DNA from: an uncultured Lachnospiraceae bacterium
GTDB taxonomy: Bacteria > Bacillota > Clostridia > Lachnospirales > Lachnospiraceae
Reading direction: 5' to 3'
Assembly: GCA_948688495.1 (NCBI GenBank)
Contig: CAPQSW010000005.1
Span: 72,436 to 118,915 of the forward strand
DNA length: 46,480 bases
Within the stretch, counting starts at the first letter, position 1. Every line of letters begins with the position of its first letter. Below are positions 1-7,131 of this stretch, piece after piece. The notes under the pieces are model-generated. The model was not told where the DNA came from. It saw nothing but the letters and a program-made list of their open reading frames with translations, and searched no databases. The position numbers and the translations under genes were made by a program.

Positions 1-402
1 GAATTGTCCCATGAGCCCACCATTGACGATATTGCCGAGAAAATTGAGATGTCCAAAGAGGACATTGTCTTTGCACTCGATGCCATCCAATGCCCAATCA
101 GCCTGTACGACCCAGTCTACACGGACGGCGGGGATACCTTATATGTTATGGACCAGATCAGCGATAAGAAAAACAAGGAAGAAACCTGGGTAGAGGAACT
201 CTCCCTAAGCGACGCCATGAAACGCTTGAATGAACGGGAAAATTACATCATCAAGCTCCGTTTCTTTGAGGGAAAAACCCAAATGGAAGTCGCCGAAGAA
301 ATTCACATCTCCCAGGCTCAGGTCAGCAGACTGGAAAAGTCTGCCTTAAAAAATATGAAAAATTATCTCTCTATTGCTCCCACTTGTCACAAAGGGAATT
401 AA
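1..402 (+). CDS. sigG: RNA polymerase sigma-G factor, 3' fragment
   Basis: C-terminal part of the late forespore sigma factor; the frame is open at the window edge, so the N-terminal part and start lie outside. The visible 133 residues cover region 3 and region 4. The stretch FALDAIQ...YVMDQISDKKNKEETWVEE is typical of sigma-G, and the region 4 helix-turn-helix (GKTQMEVAEEIHISQAQVSRLEK) contacts the -35. In Bacillus and clostridia sigG lies next to spoIIGA-sigE, as here, although a beta-CASP gene intervenes. The C-terminus carries about ten residues (SIAPTCHKGN) beyond the usual end, and these are encoded in the 32 bp that overlap the convergent downstream gene. Assignment to sigma-G rather than sigma-F rests on the region 3 sequence and gene order. 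Confidence 0.93.
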   Translation, partial: ELSHEPTIDDIAEKIEMSKEDIVFALDAIQCPISLYDPVYTDGGDTLYVMDQISDKKNKEETWVEELSLSDAMKRLNERENYIIKLRFFEGKTQMEVAEEIHISQAQVSRLEKSALKNMKNYLSIAPTCHKGN

Positions 403-1975
403 TCTGGTCAGCAAATTTGCCAAGCTCCTTGTTGGGACGTCCCTCATTTTTACGGATAACCGCAAGGAGACGCTCTCCAGCTGCCAGAAGCCTTGCAAAT
501 ATATTGGAAACTGCACGTGCATCTTTGTCTTTCTTCTTCACTACACGCTCACGGCTGCCCTGTGCAATGCAGATGTTTTCTGACAGATCATACACATCCC
601 CGCTGTATGGGCCAATTGCCGGAATACCGGTCTCTTTTTCTATATGCTGTGCAAATGCATCGCATACGCTGTCCTGCCCGTGAACTACGAATACCCGTTT
701 CGGCGTATTTCCAAATGCCTTCACCCATTCCATCAAATGATTCTGGTCTGCATGGCCGCTGATTCCCGGCAGGTTGGTAATACGCGCACGGACCTTGACT
801 TCCTCGCCAAACAGCTTAACCTCTTTCGTACCATTCAACAGGCTGTTCCCCAAGGTACCAGGCACCTGATAGCCGACAAAGAGAATTGTGGAATCCTCTC
901 TCCACAAATTGTGCTTGAGATGATGGCGGATTCTTCCCGCCTCACACATGCCGGAAGCCGAAATAATGACAATCGGTTTCTTAATAAAGTTAATCATCTT
1001 GGAATCATCGCTGCTTACAGCAACCTTCAGTCCAGGAAATGCGATTGGGTTTGCATCTTTCCCCAGCAGTTTCTTGGCGCGTTCATTGAAGCACTTATCC
1101 ACATGCTTCTGAAAAATGCTGGTAGCCTCCACTGCCAACGGACTGTCAATATAGACTTCAAAATCTGCAAACTCCGGCAACAGGTTCTCATTCTTGATTC
1201 TTCTCATGAAGAACAGCATTTCCTGCGTCCTGCCAACGGAAAACGCCGGGATCACGACATTTCCCCCTCTGGTAAACGTCTCCTTACACACCTTGGCGAG
1301 CTCCACCGCAAAATCTGGCGGCCGGTTGTGCGTCCTGTCCCCATAAGTGGATTCCACAATGACATAATCCGCTTCTTCTATGTAATCCGGGTCACGGATT
1401 AATGGACGATTGCCATTTCCAATGTCCCCGGAGAATACCAGCTTCACTTCCTTGTCCCCTTCCGTTCCCCATACCTCAATACTGGAAGAACCAAGCAGGT
1501 GACCGGCATCAATAAAACGAATCGTAATTTCAGGGCACAGCGTGATCTTCTCCCCATATTCACAGGGGACAAAATATTTAAGCACACCCTCTGCGTCTTC
1601 CATGCTGTACATAGGTTCTACCAGGGGACGCCCGGCGCGGCGCGCTTTCCGGTTCTTCCACTCTGCCTCAAATTCCTGAATATGCGCCGAATCCTTGAGC
1701 ATAATGTTACAGAGCTCCGTCGTTGCCCTGGTTGCATAAATCTGTCCGCGGAATCCGCGGCTGTACAAAAGCGGCAGCAGACCGGAATGATCGATATGCG
1801 CATGTGTCACCAGCACATAATCTATCTCCGCTGCGTTCACCGGAATCTCCTGATTTACATAAATATCCTTCCCCTGCTCCATACCGCAGTCAACCAGAAG
1901 ATGCACATCCCCCATTTTCAAGTAATGGCAGCTTCCCGTAACTTCATGGGCTGCTCCCAGAAATTCAAGCTTCAT
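371..1975 (-). CDS. MBL-fold beta-CASP RNA-processing-type hydrolase
   Basis: 534-residue metallo-beta-lactamase with a beta-CASP insert, the architecture of CPSF73/RNase J-like nucleases. The zinc motif THAHIDH is at residues 57-63. Further metal ligands are in DAGHLLGSS, FSGDIG and SGHADQNHL, and the beta-CASP region contains ESTYGDRTH. The C-terminal tail of about 60 residues is charged. The family usually cleaves RNA endo- or exonucleolytically; the substrate here is unknown. The start is ATG at 1975 behind AAAGGAGATGGTGGG. It has its own promoter (2093-2121). Its last 32 bp overlap the 3' end of sigG tail to tail, so the two transcripts are complementary there. Confidence 0.9.
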   Translation of the reverse strand: MKLEFLGAAHEVTGSCHYLKMGDVHLLVDCGMEQGKDIYVNQEIPVNAAEIDYVLVTHAHIDHSGLLPLLYSRGFRGQIYATRATTELCNIMLKDSAHIQEFEAEWKNRKARRAGRPLVEPMYSMEDAEGVLKYFVPCEYGEKITLCPEITIRFIDAGHLLGSSSIEVWGTEGDKEVKLVFSGDIGNGNRPLIRDPDYIEEADYVIVESTYGDRTHNRPPDFAVELAKVCKETFTRGGNVVIPAFSVGRTQEMLFFMRRIKNENLLPEFADFEVYIDSPLAVEATSIFQKHVDKCFNERAKKLLGKDANPIAFPGLKVAVSSDDSKMINFIKKPIVIISASGMCEAGRIRHHLKHNLWREDSTILFVGYQVPGTLGNSLLNGTKEVKLFGEEVKVRARITNLPGISGHADQNHLMEWVKAFGNTPKRVFVVHGQDSVCDAFAQHIEKETGIPAIGPYSGDVYDLSENICIAQGSRERVVKKKDKDARAVSNIFARLLAAGERLLAVIRKNEGRPNKELGKFADQINSLCDKWEQ

Positions 1976-2081
1976 CCCACCATCTCCTTTGTGAACTTCA
2001 TCCTATTATCCGATCAATCTCTGTCAAATCAATACCGTCGCCTGCTTTCCTGCGTACTCTGTAAAAACAATGGACTTCATA

Positions 2082-2102
2082 TTGATATATCTATTATATC
2101 AA
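2082..2102. promoter_or_regulatory. Candidate operator, TTGATATA-N5-TATATCAA
   Basis: A perfect 8-bp inverted repeat with a 5-bp spacer covers the -10 hexamer (2093-2098) of the beta-CASP gene promoter. Its size and position fit a dimeric repressor site. AT-rich palindromes also occur by chance, and I do not recognise the regulator. Confidence 0.4.
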
Positions 2103-2121
2103 ACGGTATACAGCGTGTAAA
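2093..2121 (-). promoter_or_regulatory. Sigma-A-type promoter for the beta-CASP gene
   Basis: On the minus strand TTTACA (2116-2121) and TATAAT (2093-2098) are separated by exactly 17 bp. The -10 is a perfect consensus. The gene starts about 118 bp downstream of the -10. Confidence 0.75.
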
Positions 2122-2145
2122 GCCTGTTCCAGTATTTAAAAGCGG

Positions 2146-2886
2146 CTATTCAAACTTCACAATCTCTTTTTTCAGGCGTTTCATAATTTTTTTCTCAAGC
2201 CTTGAAATATATGACTGGGAGATTCCAAGCAGATCTGCCACTTCCTTCTGAGTCATCTCCTCACCGCGCGGGTTTTTGAGGCCAAAACGCAGCTCCACAA
2301 TCGTCCTCTCGCGGTCTGACAGCTTTGCAACTGCATGCTGCAGGAGGTTTTTCTCTACCTCCGTCTCAATATCCCGGTAAATAATATCCTCATCCGTCCC
2401 CAGAATATCCGACAATAGCAGCTCGTTTCCGTCCCAGTCCACATTCAGCGGTTCGTCAATGGATACCTCCATCCGGGTTTTGTTATTTCTTCGCAGATAC
2501 ATCAGAATTTCATTTTCAATACAACGGGATGCATAAGTGGCAAGCTTGATATTTTTGGCTGGATTAAACGTATTGATTGCCTTAATCAGACCGATGGTGC
2601 CGATAGAGATTAAGTCCTCCACGCCAATTCCCGTGTTGTCAAATTTCTTGGCTATATATACCACCAGCCTGAGATTATGCTCAATGAGGACACTTTTTGC
2701 TTTGTCTGAATCCTCCTCTCCCAACATCTGTATATAGCGGTTCTCCTCTCGTGCGTCCAATGGCGGCGGTAGGATTTCCGCACCTCCAATATAGTGTATG
2801 TCTCCTTTTTTCATCAGCAGCATGCTGCGGATATTTGCCGTAAGCTTTAACTGAAAATGCTGCGGTATTGCTATTTTTATGTACAT
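2146..2886 (-). CDS. sigE: Sporulation sigma factor sigma-E (pro-protein)
   Basis: 246-residue mother-cell sigma factor. It has an amphipathic/hydrophobic pro-sequence (about residues 1-28) before DIHYIGG, matching the junction (DEVYYIGG) where SpoIIGA cleaves B. subtilis pro-sigma-E. Regions 2.1-2.4 contain NLRLVVYIAKKF, EDLISIGTIGLIKA and ATYASRCIENEILMYLRR. Region 4 contains a helix-turn-helix ending GISQSYISRLEK. The start is ATG at 2886 behind GAGGAGGAAGG. It follows spoIIGA on the same strand, as in B. subtilis, but 101 bp separate the genes and hold a short translated leader (2899-2976) whose stop codon touches the sigE Shine-Dalgarno site. Confidence 0.96.
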   Translation of the reverse strand: MYIKIAIPQHFQLKLTANIRSMLLMKKGDIHYIGGAEILPPPLDAREENRYIQMLGEEDSDKAKSVLIEHNLRLVVYIAKKFDNTGIGVEDLISIGTIGLIKAINTFNPAKNIKLATYASRCIENEILMYLRRNNKTRMEVSIDEPLNVDWDGNELLLSDILGTDEDIIYRDIETEVEKNLLQHAVAKLSDRERTIVELRFGLKNPRGEEMTQKEVADLLGISQSYISRLEKKIMKRLKKEIVKFE

Positions 2887-2898
2887 TTGCCTTCCTCC

Positions 2899-2976
2899 TC
2901 AATAACAATGTAACGGCACGCGCCGCAATGCGCCACCTGCCATCTCGTCGGAAGGCATCATAGAAATGCTTCGCAT
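2899..2976 (-). CDS. Short leader ORF ahead of sigE (25 codons)
   Basis: Small ORF between spoIIGA and sigE. ATG at 2976 has a strong Shine-Dalgarno site (TAGGAGGAAGGCAA) and the TGA (2899-2901) runs straight into the sigE Shine-Dalgarno site, 12 nt before the sigE ATG. The 15-mer GGAGGAAGGCAAATG occurs at both the leader start and the sigE start. From an internal ATG at 2958 the peptide reads MPSDEMAGGALRRVPL and then LHCY... is not repeated: the actual continuation is HCY and stop. This core resembles the leader ahead of groES (26918-26986). Function is unknown; it could couple translation or be a relic of a repeated element. That it is translated is an inference from the ribosome-binding site and the cross-copy similarity. 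Confidence 0.5.
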   Translation of the reverse strand: MRSISMMPSDEMAGGALRRVPLHCY

Positions 2977-2987
2977 TTGCCTTCCTC

Positions 2988-3770
2988 CTACTCCATACTT
3001 CTTCCATTTAAAATCACATCATAGGTATCATCCTGAAACAGTTTCTCTTTTGCCAGCCCCATTACCGGGCGCTTCAAATACAATGGCTGCTCTCCCTTTA
3101 GAATATACATTCCTTCAATGGTAACCGTCTCCAACATACCGTCCTCCTCACCCAGGGAATGAAACGGAATGAGACGTGGCAGCAGCATCCCCTTCTCCAT
3201 CTGTTCTTTTAAAATCTCTCTCTTAATAATATGTACCGGCTTCCCTACTGTCGGGTCCACAAGAAGGTTTCCTGTGTCGAAAAAGCCTTTTACCGGAATA
3301 TTCCCCTCCGCGGTCACAAGAAGTAGGTCATAAACCGTATGTCCCTGCCTGTGAAAAATTCCAAGAATTTTTTCCGCCGCTATGATAAACAAAACGGCTC
3401 CTGCCAGGCAGACCCAGAAATTCCTGCCAAGCCCGGAAGATGAAATGCCCCACTCCAGAAAACCTCCAAGCAGAATCACGGACAGATAGGTGAGAAACCA
3501 TTGACTGAAAAATTCTTTCCACCTCCTGCTCCGGTAACAGATCCATACCATCGCCGGATTTACCAAAAAATGTACACCCAGCTGATACCAGGTGTAATCA
3601 TGCAAAAAAAAGAACAGGCACATGGAGCCTGCAGTCCCTGCAAAGCTTCCCAGCAGAATCCTCACGATGCGAACGCGCCGCTTCATCATCCTTCCGGCTA
3701 TTATGAGGGCAGCGCTGTCCATAGTAAAATTTGTCAGAAACCAAACATCCACATACAACACATATTTCAC
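2988..3770 (-). CDS. spoIIGA: Sigma-E processing peptidase SpoIIGA
   Basis: Membrane-bound aspartic protease that removes the pro-sequence of sigma-E at the asymmetric septum. The N-terminal half has about five hydrophobic segments (residues 1-130). The C-terminal cytoplasmic half has the DTGN active-site motif (Asp165), followed by LLVDP. At 260 residues it is slightly shorter than the B. subtilis protein. The start is GTG at 3770 because AAGGAGGG lies 5 nt upstream of it; the in-frame ATG at 3788 would put that ribosome-binding site inside the gene. It is expressed from a promoter with a 21-bp spacer (3811-3843) with Spo0A-box-like sites upstream, and is followed by sigE. Confidence 0.93.
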   Translation of the reverse strand: MKYVLYVDVWFLTNFTMDSAALIIAGRMMKRRVRIVRILLGSFAGTAGSMCLFFFLHDYTWYQLGVHFLVNPAMVWICYRSRRWKEFFSQWFLTYLSVILLGGFLEWGISSSGLGRNFWVCLAGAVLFIIAAEKILGIFHRQGHTVYDLLLVTAEGNIPVKGFFDTGNLLVDPTVGKPVHIIKREILKEQMEKGMLLPRLIPFHSLGEEDGMLETVTIEGMYILKGEQPLYLKRPVMGLAKEKLFQDDTYDVILNGRSME

Positions 3771-3810
3771 GCCCACCCTCCTTACCATCCATGCTATTTC
3801 TGATAAATCC

Positions 3811-3843
3811 AGTATAAAAGGAAGGAATGGTTTTTTTTGTCAA
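3811..3843 (-). promoter_or_regulatory. spoIIGA promoter with 21-bp spacer (spoIIG type)
   Basis: On the minus strand TTGACA (3838-3843) and TATACT (3811-3816) are separated by 21 bp, too long for ordinary sigma-A promoters. The B. subtilis spoIIG promoter is known for a 22-bp spacer and dependence on Spo0A~P. The -35 lies within TTTGACA, which matches the Spo0A box (TTCGNCA on this strand) at all but one specified position, again as in spoIIG. Confidence 0.72.
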
Positions 3844-3897
3844 ATCATTGTCCGGTTTCAGAAAAATTCTTCTACATAATACGACCTTTTATTTTAT

Positions 3898-3914
3898 TTC
3901 GTCACCTTGACGAA
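3898..3914. promoter_or_regulatory. Palindromic pair of Spo0A boxes (divergent control region)
   Basis: The 17-bp sequence TTCGTCACCTTGACGAA is a perfect 7-bp inverted repeat. Each arm is TGACGAA, matching the Spo0A box consensus TGNCGAA. It lies about 94-110 bp upstream of the predicted spoIIGA start site, close to where the upstream Spo0A site sits in B. subtilis spoIIG. It also overlaps the -35 of the divergent chemoreceptor promoter. Confidence 0.62.
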
Positions 3915-3935
3915 TTACTCGATATAAAGTATGAT
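3907..3935 (+). promoter_or_regulatory. Sigma-A-type promoter of the chemoreceptor gene
   Basis: TTGACG (3907-3912), a 17-bp spacer and TATGAT (3930-3935). The start codon is 47 bp after the -10. The -35 lies inside the Spo0A-box palindrome. I do not see a sigma-D motility promoter. Confidence 0.72.
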
Positions 3936-3982
3936 AGAAATAGATAATTTAACCAAAGAAATCATTTAGGGGGGACAAATTC

Positions 3983-5653
3983 ATGGTAAAAAACAGCCAA
4001 TCATTTCAACTAAAAAAAATCATTAAACAATCCATCATTTCTGTTATAGTGGGCACTCTGATGCTGTTGCTTTCCATTGGGACAACCATTGGGATGACCC
4101 GGGTGGCGGATGAGGAACTTGAGACAACGACATTTTTAAATCAGTACAGGCTTGCTTCCAAAGCCCTGACTTACGCTGTGCAGACCTACGCCGCCACAGG
4201 CAGCGCGGAATATTATAATGACTATATGAAAGAATTAAATGAGGACAAAAACCGTGACATTGCCTGGGCCGGATTGGAGAAAAACAACCTCAAACGCAGC
4301 GAATGGGCCCTTTTAAATCAAATTGCAGATCTTTCAAACGGACTGGTTCCCTTAGAAGAAAAAGCATTAGAGCTTGCGCAGACGGGAAATACAATAGAAG
4401 CGATGTCCTATGTATTTGGAAAAGATTACCAAAAAACTACACAGGAAATTAACACATTGACAGATGATGCAATACACCAGATTCAGACAAGGATAAACAA
4501 ATCCAAAAAAAGCCTTCGGATTTTCCAGATTATTGTTGAACTGTTTTATGTATCCTCCTTTTTGTATTTGATTCTCCAGATTAAGAAAATTGTAAGTTTC
4601 TCGGAAAAGGAACTTCTAGAACCGATCATAAAGGTATCCGGACAAATGAGTCTGCTGTCAGAAGGACATTTCCACACGGACCTTACACTGGAGGAGGATG
4701 AAAGCGAAGTCGGCAGGATGGCAGGCGCCATTTCACTGATGAAAACGAATATTGTGGGCATGATCCGAGAAATTTCAAGCATTCTGGAACAAATGGGCGA
4801 CGGCAACTACTGCTTTGAAATGCATCAGAACTATGTAGGAGAATTTGGACAGATTAAAGAGTCTTTTATAACCATCAGCGCAAAAATGCGTGAAACGCTG
4901 AACACAATCCGGGAGGTTTCCCAGCAGATTGACTGCGGTTCCGAGCAGCTTGCCTGTGCAGCGGTCGATTTGGCAGAAGGAAGCACCGAACAGGCCGGCA
5001 AAGTTTCTGACCTGGTAACTTTGATGGAGAACATGTACAAAAGCATGGCGCGCAGCGCAAAAGAAGCCATCTCAACGGTAGAACTTTCTACCCATGCAGG
5101 CGAAGTCTTAGTAACCGGAAACACAAAGATGCAGGAATTAAAAGAAGCTATCAGTGAAATCAGCAAGTGCTCAGAAGAAATTGACGAGATTATCCGTACC
5201 ATTGAATCCATTGCCTCTGAAACAAACCTCCTTTCCCTGAATGCTTCCATTGAAGCAGCACGGGCCGGTGAAGCTGGAAAGGGATTTGCCATCGTGGCAA
5301 ATCAGGTCAAAAAGCTTGCCGATGAATCCGCCAAGGCTGCCGGAGAGACGAACAAGCTGATTGAACGGACTGTCCAGGCTGTTGAGAGGGGAATCATCAT
5401 TGCAGATGAAACAGCGGAAAATATGGGTGAGGTCATGAAGGGCGCCAGAGAGGCAACCGAAAAGATGGAACTGACTTCCCAGAACCTTGAAAGCGATGTC
5501 CAGAATATGCAAAGAATCAATGAAAACATTGTCCGGGTATCTGAAATCGTCGACAATAACTCAGCCACTTCACAGGAGACTGCGGCAGTCAGCGAGGAAC
5601 AGAAAGCACAGGTAGAATCCATGGTCGGCCTGGTGGAGAAATTTAATATCTAA
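3983..5653 (+). CDS. Methyl-accepting chemotaxis protein
   Basis: 556-residue transmembrane chemoreceptor. It has a first membrane segment at about residues 15-37, a four-helix-bundle-like extracytoplasmic domain to about 175, a second membrane segment around 180-200, a HAMP region with linker, then the cytoplasmic signalling coiled coil. The conserved CheA/CheW-contact tip reads SETNLLSLNASIEAARAGE. The ligand is unknown. ATG at 3983 follows AGGGGGG. It is a single-gene unit inserted between ftsZ and spoIIGA, with its own promoter and terminator. Overlap of its -35 with a Spo0A-box palindrome suggests repression at the onset of sporulation (inference). Confidence 0.93.
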   Translation: MVKNSQSFQLKKIIKQSIISVIVGTLMLLLSIGTTIGMTRVADEELETTTFLNQYRLASKALTYAVQTYAATGSAEYYNDYMKELNEDKNRDIAWAGLEKNNLKRSEWALLNQIADLSNGLVPLEEKALELAQTGNTIEAMSYVFGKDYQKTTQEINTLTDDAIHQIQTRINKSKKSLRIFQIIVELFYVSSFLYLILQIKKIVSFSEKELLEPIIKVSGQMSLLSEGHFHTDLTLEEDESEVGRMAGAISLMKTNIVGMIREISSILEQMGDGNYCFEMHQNYVGEFGQIKESFITISAKMRETLNTIREVSQQIDCGSEQLACAAVDLAEGSTEQAGKVSDLVTLMENMYKSMARSAKEAISTVELSTHAGEVLVTGNTKMQELKEAISEISKCSEEIDEIIRTIESIASETNLLSLNASIEAARAGEAGKGFAIVANQVKKLADESAKAAGETNKLIERTVQAVERGIIIADETAENMGEVMKGAREATEKMELTSQNLESDVQNMQRINENIVRVSEIVDNNSATSQETAAVSEEQKAQVESMVGLVEKFNI

Positions 5654-5668
5654 CAGAAAGGGCTTGAG

Positions 5669-5700
5669 TAAGGGCAGTATCCAATTGGACACTGCCCTTA
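5669..5700 (+). terminator. Terminator of the chemoreceptor gene
   Basis: A perfect 10-bp stem, TAAGGGCAGT/ACTGCCCTTA, with a 12-nt loop starts 16 bp after the stop codon and is followed by a short T-rich stretch. Confidence 0.8.
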
Positions 5701-5764
5701 TTTATGCGCAGAGGCGCATGTTTTAGCTTGCAATTTTGCTTTCCTTTATACAACTATGTATCTC

Positions 5765-6982
5765 TTATTTCCTCGTATTCTTCAAAAACTCAGGGATCTT
5801 AATATCCTTCTCATGCACACTGCTCTCCGGTCTTCTCGGTCTCTGGAATCCACCGCCGGTAGATGAAGTTCCAATCGTCGTATTCGCGGGCGTTGTGGAA
5901 ATTGATGATCCATAAGCTCCTGCCGGACGCGCGCCTCCCCCTAACGTGGATGTTGGTCTGGTCGTAGCAACTCCCCGGCCAGGCATTGTCTGGGTATATT
6001 TCATATTCGGCATAACCTTTGGCGCCGCCGCTGCATCTTCAAGCCCTGTCGCAATTACCGTGATGATGGCTTCATCTGTCATAGTCTCATCAAACTTCGC
6101 ACCGAAAATAATATTCGCGGTATCTCCGGCCAAATCCTGCACGTAGCTTGCTGCGTCATTGGCATCCATCAGTGAAATATCACCTGAAATGTTGATAATG
6201 ACATGGGAAGCGCCTGTAATCGTCGTCTCAAGCAATGGGCTTGACACTGCGAGCTTCACAGCCTCTGTTGCCTTATCATCTCCCTTGGCAAGACCAATTC
6301 CGATATGAGCCATTCCCTTATCCTTCATGACCGTCTGGACATCTGCAAAATCCAGATTAATCAATGCCGGAACATTGATCAGGTCTGTAATTCCCTGCAC
6401 TGCCTGCTGTAAGACTTCATCAGCCTTCTTTAACGCATCCGGCATCGTCGTACGCCTGTCCACAATCTCAAGAAGCTTATCATTGGGAATTACAATAAGC
6501 GTATCAACATTCTCTTTGAGCCGCTCCACACCTCCCAATGCATTCTGCATACGCGCCTTCGCCTCAAACTTAAAGGGCTTTGTCACAACACCTACTGTCA
6601 GAATGTTCATTTCCTTTGCAATCTTTGCCACTACCGGCGCGGCGCCCGTTCCGGTTCCGCCGCCCATACCGCAGGTGACAAACACCATATCCGCACCTTT
6701 GATTGCTGCAGTCAGCTCATCGATATTCTCCTCAGCCGCCTTCTCTCCGATTTCCGGCTGGGCGCCAGCCCCCAGCCCCTTGGTGAGCTTCTCGCCAATC
6801 TGAATTAGTGTCGGGGCCTTACACAAGGTAAGCGCCTGCTTATCTGTATTGACACCGATAAACTCAACACCGCCAATATTCTCCTCAATCATTCTATTTA
6901 CAGCATTATTTCCAGCTCCACCTACACCGATAACGATGATTTTTGCACTGGACTCCATGCCAGTTGTCGTAATTTCAAGCAA
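5765..6982 (-). CDS. ftsZ: Cell division GTPase FtsZ
   Basis: 405-residue tubulin homologue that forms the Z-ring. It shows the nucleotide-binding GVGGAGNNAVNRM (about 19-31), the tubulin signature GGGTGTG (107-113), a variable Gly/Thr-rich linker (about 325-385) and the conserved C-terminal peptide DIKIPEFLKN that binds partners. The start is taken as TTG at 6982, behind AAAGGAGG with 9 nt spacing; ATG at codon 9 is a less well-placed alternative. It is the last gene of the dcw cluster, separated from divIB by 149 bp that may hold its own promoter. No ftsA lies upstream, unlike in Bacillus. Confidence 0.97.
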   Translation of the reverse strand: MLEITTTGMESSAKIIVIGVGGAGNNAVNRMIEENIGGVEFIGVNTDKQALTLCKAPTLIQIGEKLTKGLGAGAQPEIGEKAAEENIDELTAAIKGADMVFVTCGMGGGTGTGAAPVVAKIAKEMNILTVGVVTKPFKFEAKARMQNALGGVERLKENVDTLIVIPNDKLLEIVDRRTTMPDALKKADEVLQQAVQGITDLINVPALINLDFADVQTVMKDKGMAHIGIGLAKGDDKATEAVKLAVSSPLLETTITGASHVIINISGDISLMDANDAASYVQDLAGDTANIIFGAKFDETMTDEAIITVIATGLEDAAAAPKVMPNMKYTQTMPGRGVATTRPTSTLGGGARPAGAYGSSISTTPANTTIGTSSTGGGFQRPRRPESSVHEKDIKIPEFLKNTRK

Positions 6983-7065
6983 GGTTATTCCTCCTTTATG
7001 ATATATACCAATTTGTCATTCTCTAATCTTAGTTAGCCCGCGGCAAACCACCGACATTTTAACTC

Positions 7066-7081
7066 TTATACTATAGTATAA
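7066..7081. promoter_or_regulatory. AT-rich palindrome upstream of ftsZ
   Basis: TTATACTATAGTATAA is a perfect 16-bp palindrome about 85 bp upstream of the ftsZ start. It contains TATACT, which could be a -10 on the minus strand; the best -35 (TTGATT) is only 15 bp away, so the promoter call is weak. It could be a regulator site or promoter core within the 149-bp divIB-ftsZ gap. Confidence 0.35.
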
Positions 7082-7131
7082 TTTTTTTAATAATTAATCA
7101 ATAAGAATTTTCAATTTCCTGTTGTTTTTTC

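Noticed and set aside
2681..3007. A 108-codon minus-strand frame spanning the spoIIGA-sigE gap
   Set aside because: It overlaps sigE and the end of spoIIGA in another frame and shows no domain. The 25-codon leader in a different frame has the better ribosome-binding site and a related copy elsewhere.
3276..3282. A perfect TGTCGAA Spo0A box inside spoIIGA
   Set aside because: It encodes the start of the active-site DTG motif (Phe-Asp-Thr), so coding constraint explains it, and no promoter is nearby.
4831..5292. A 153-codon antisense frame within the chemoreceptor gene
   Set aside because: It is the mirror of the highly biased signalling-domain coding sequence; no independent start signal or domain.
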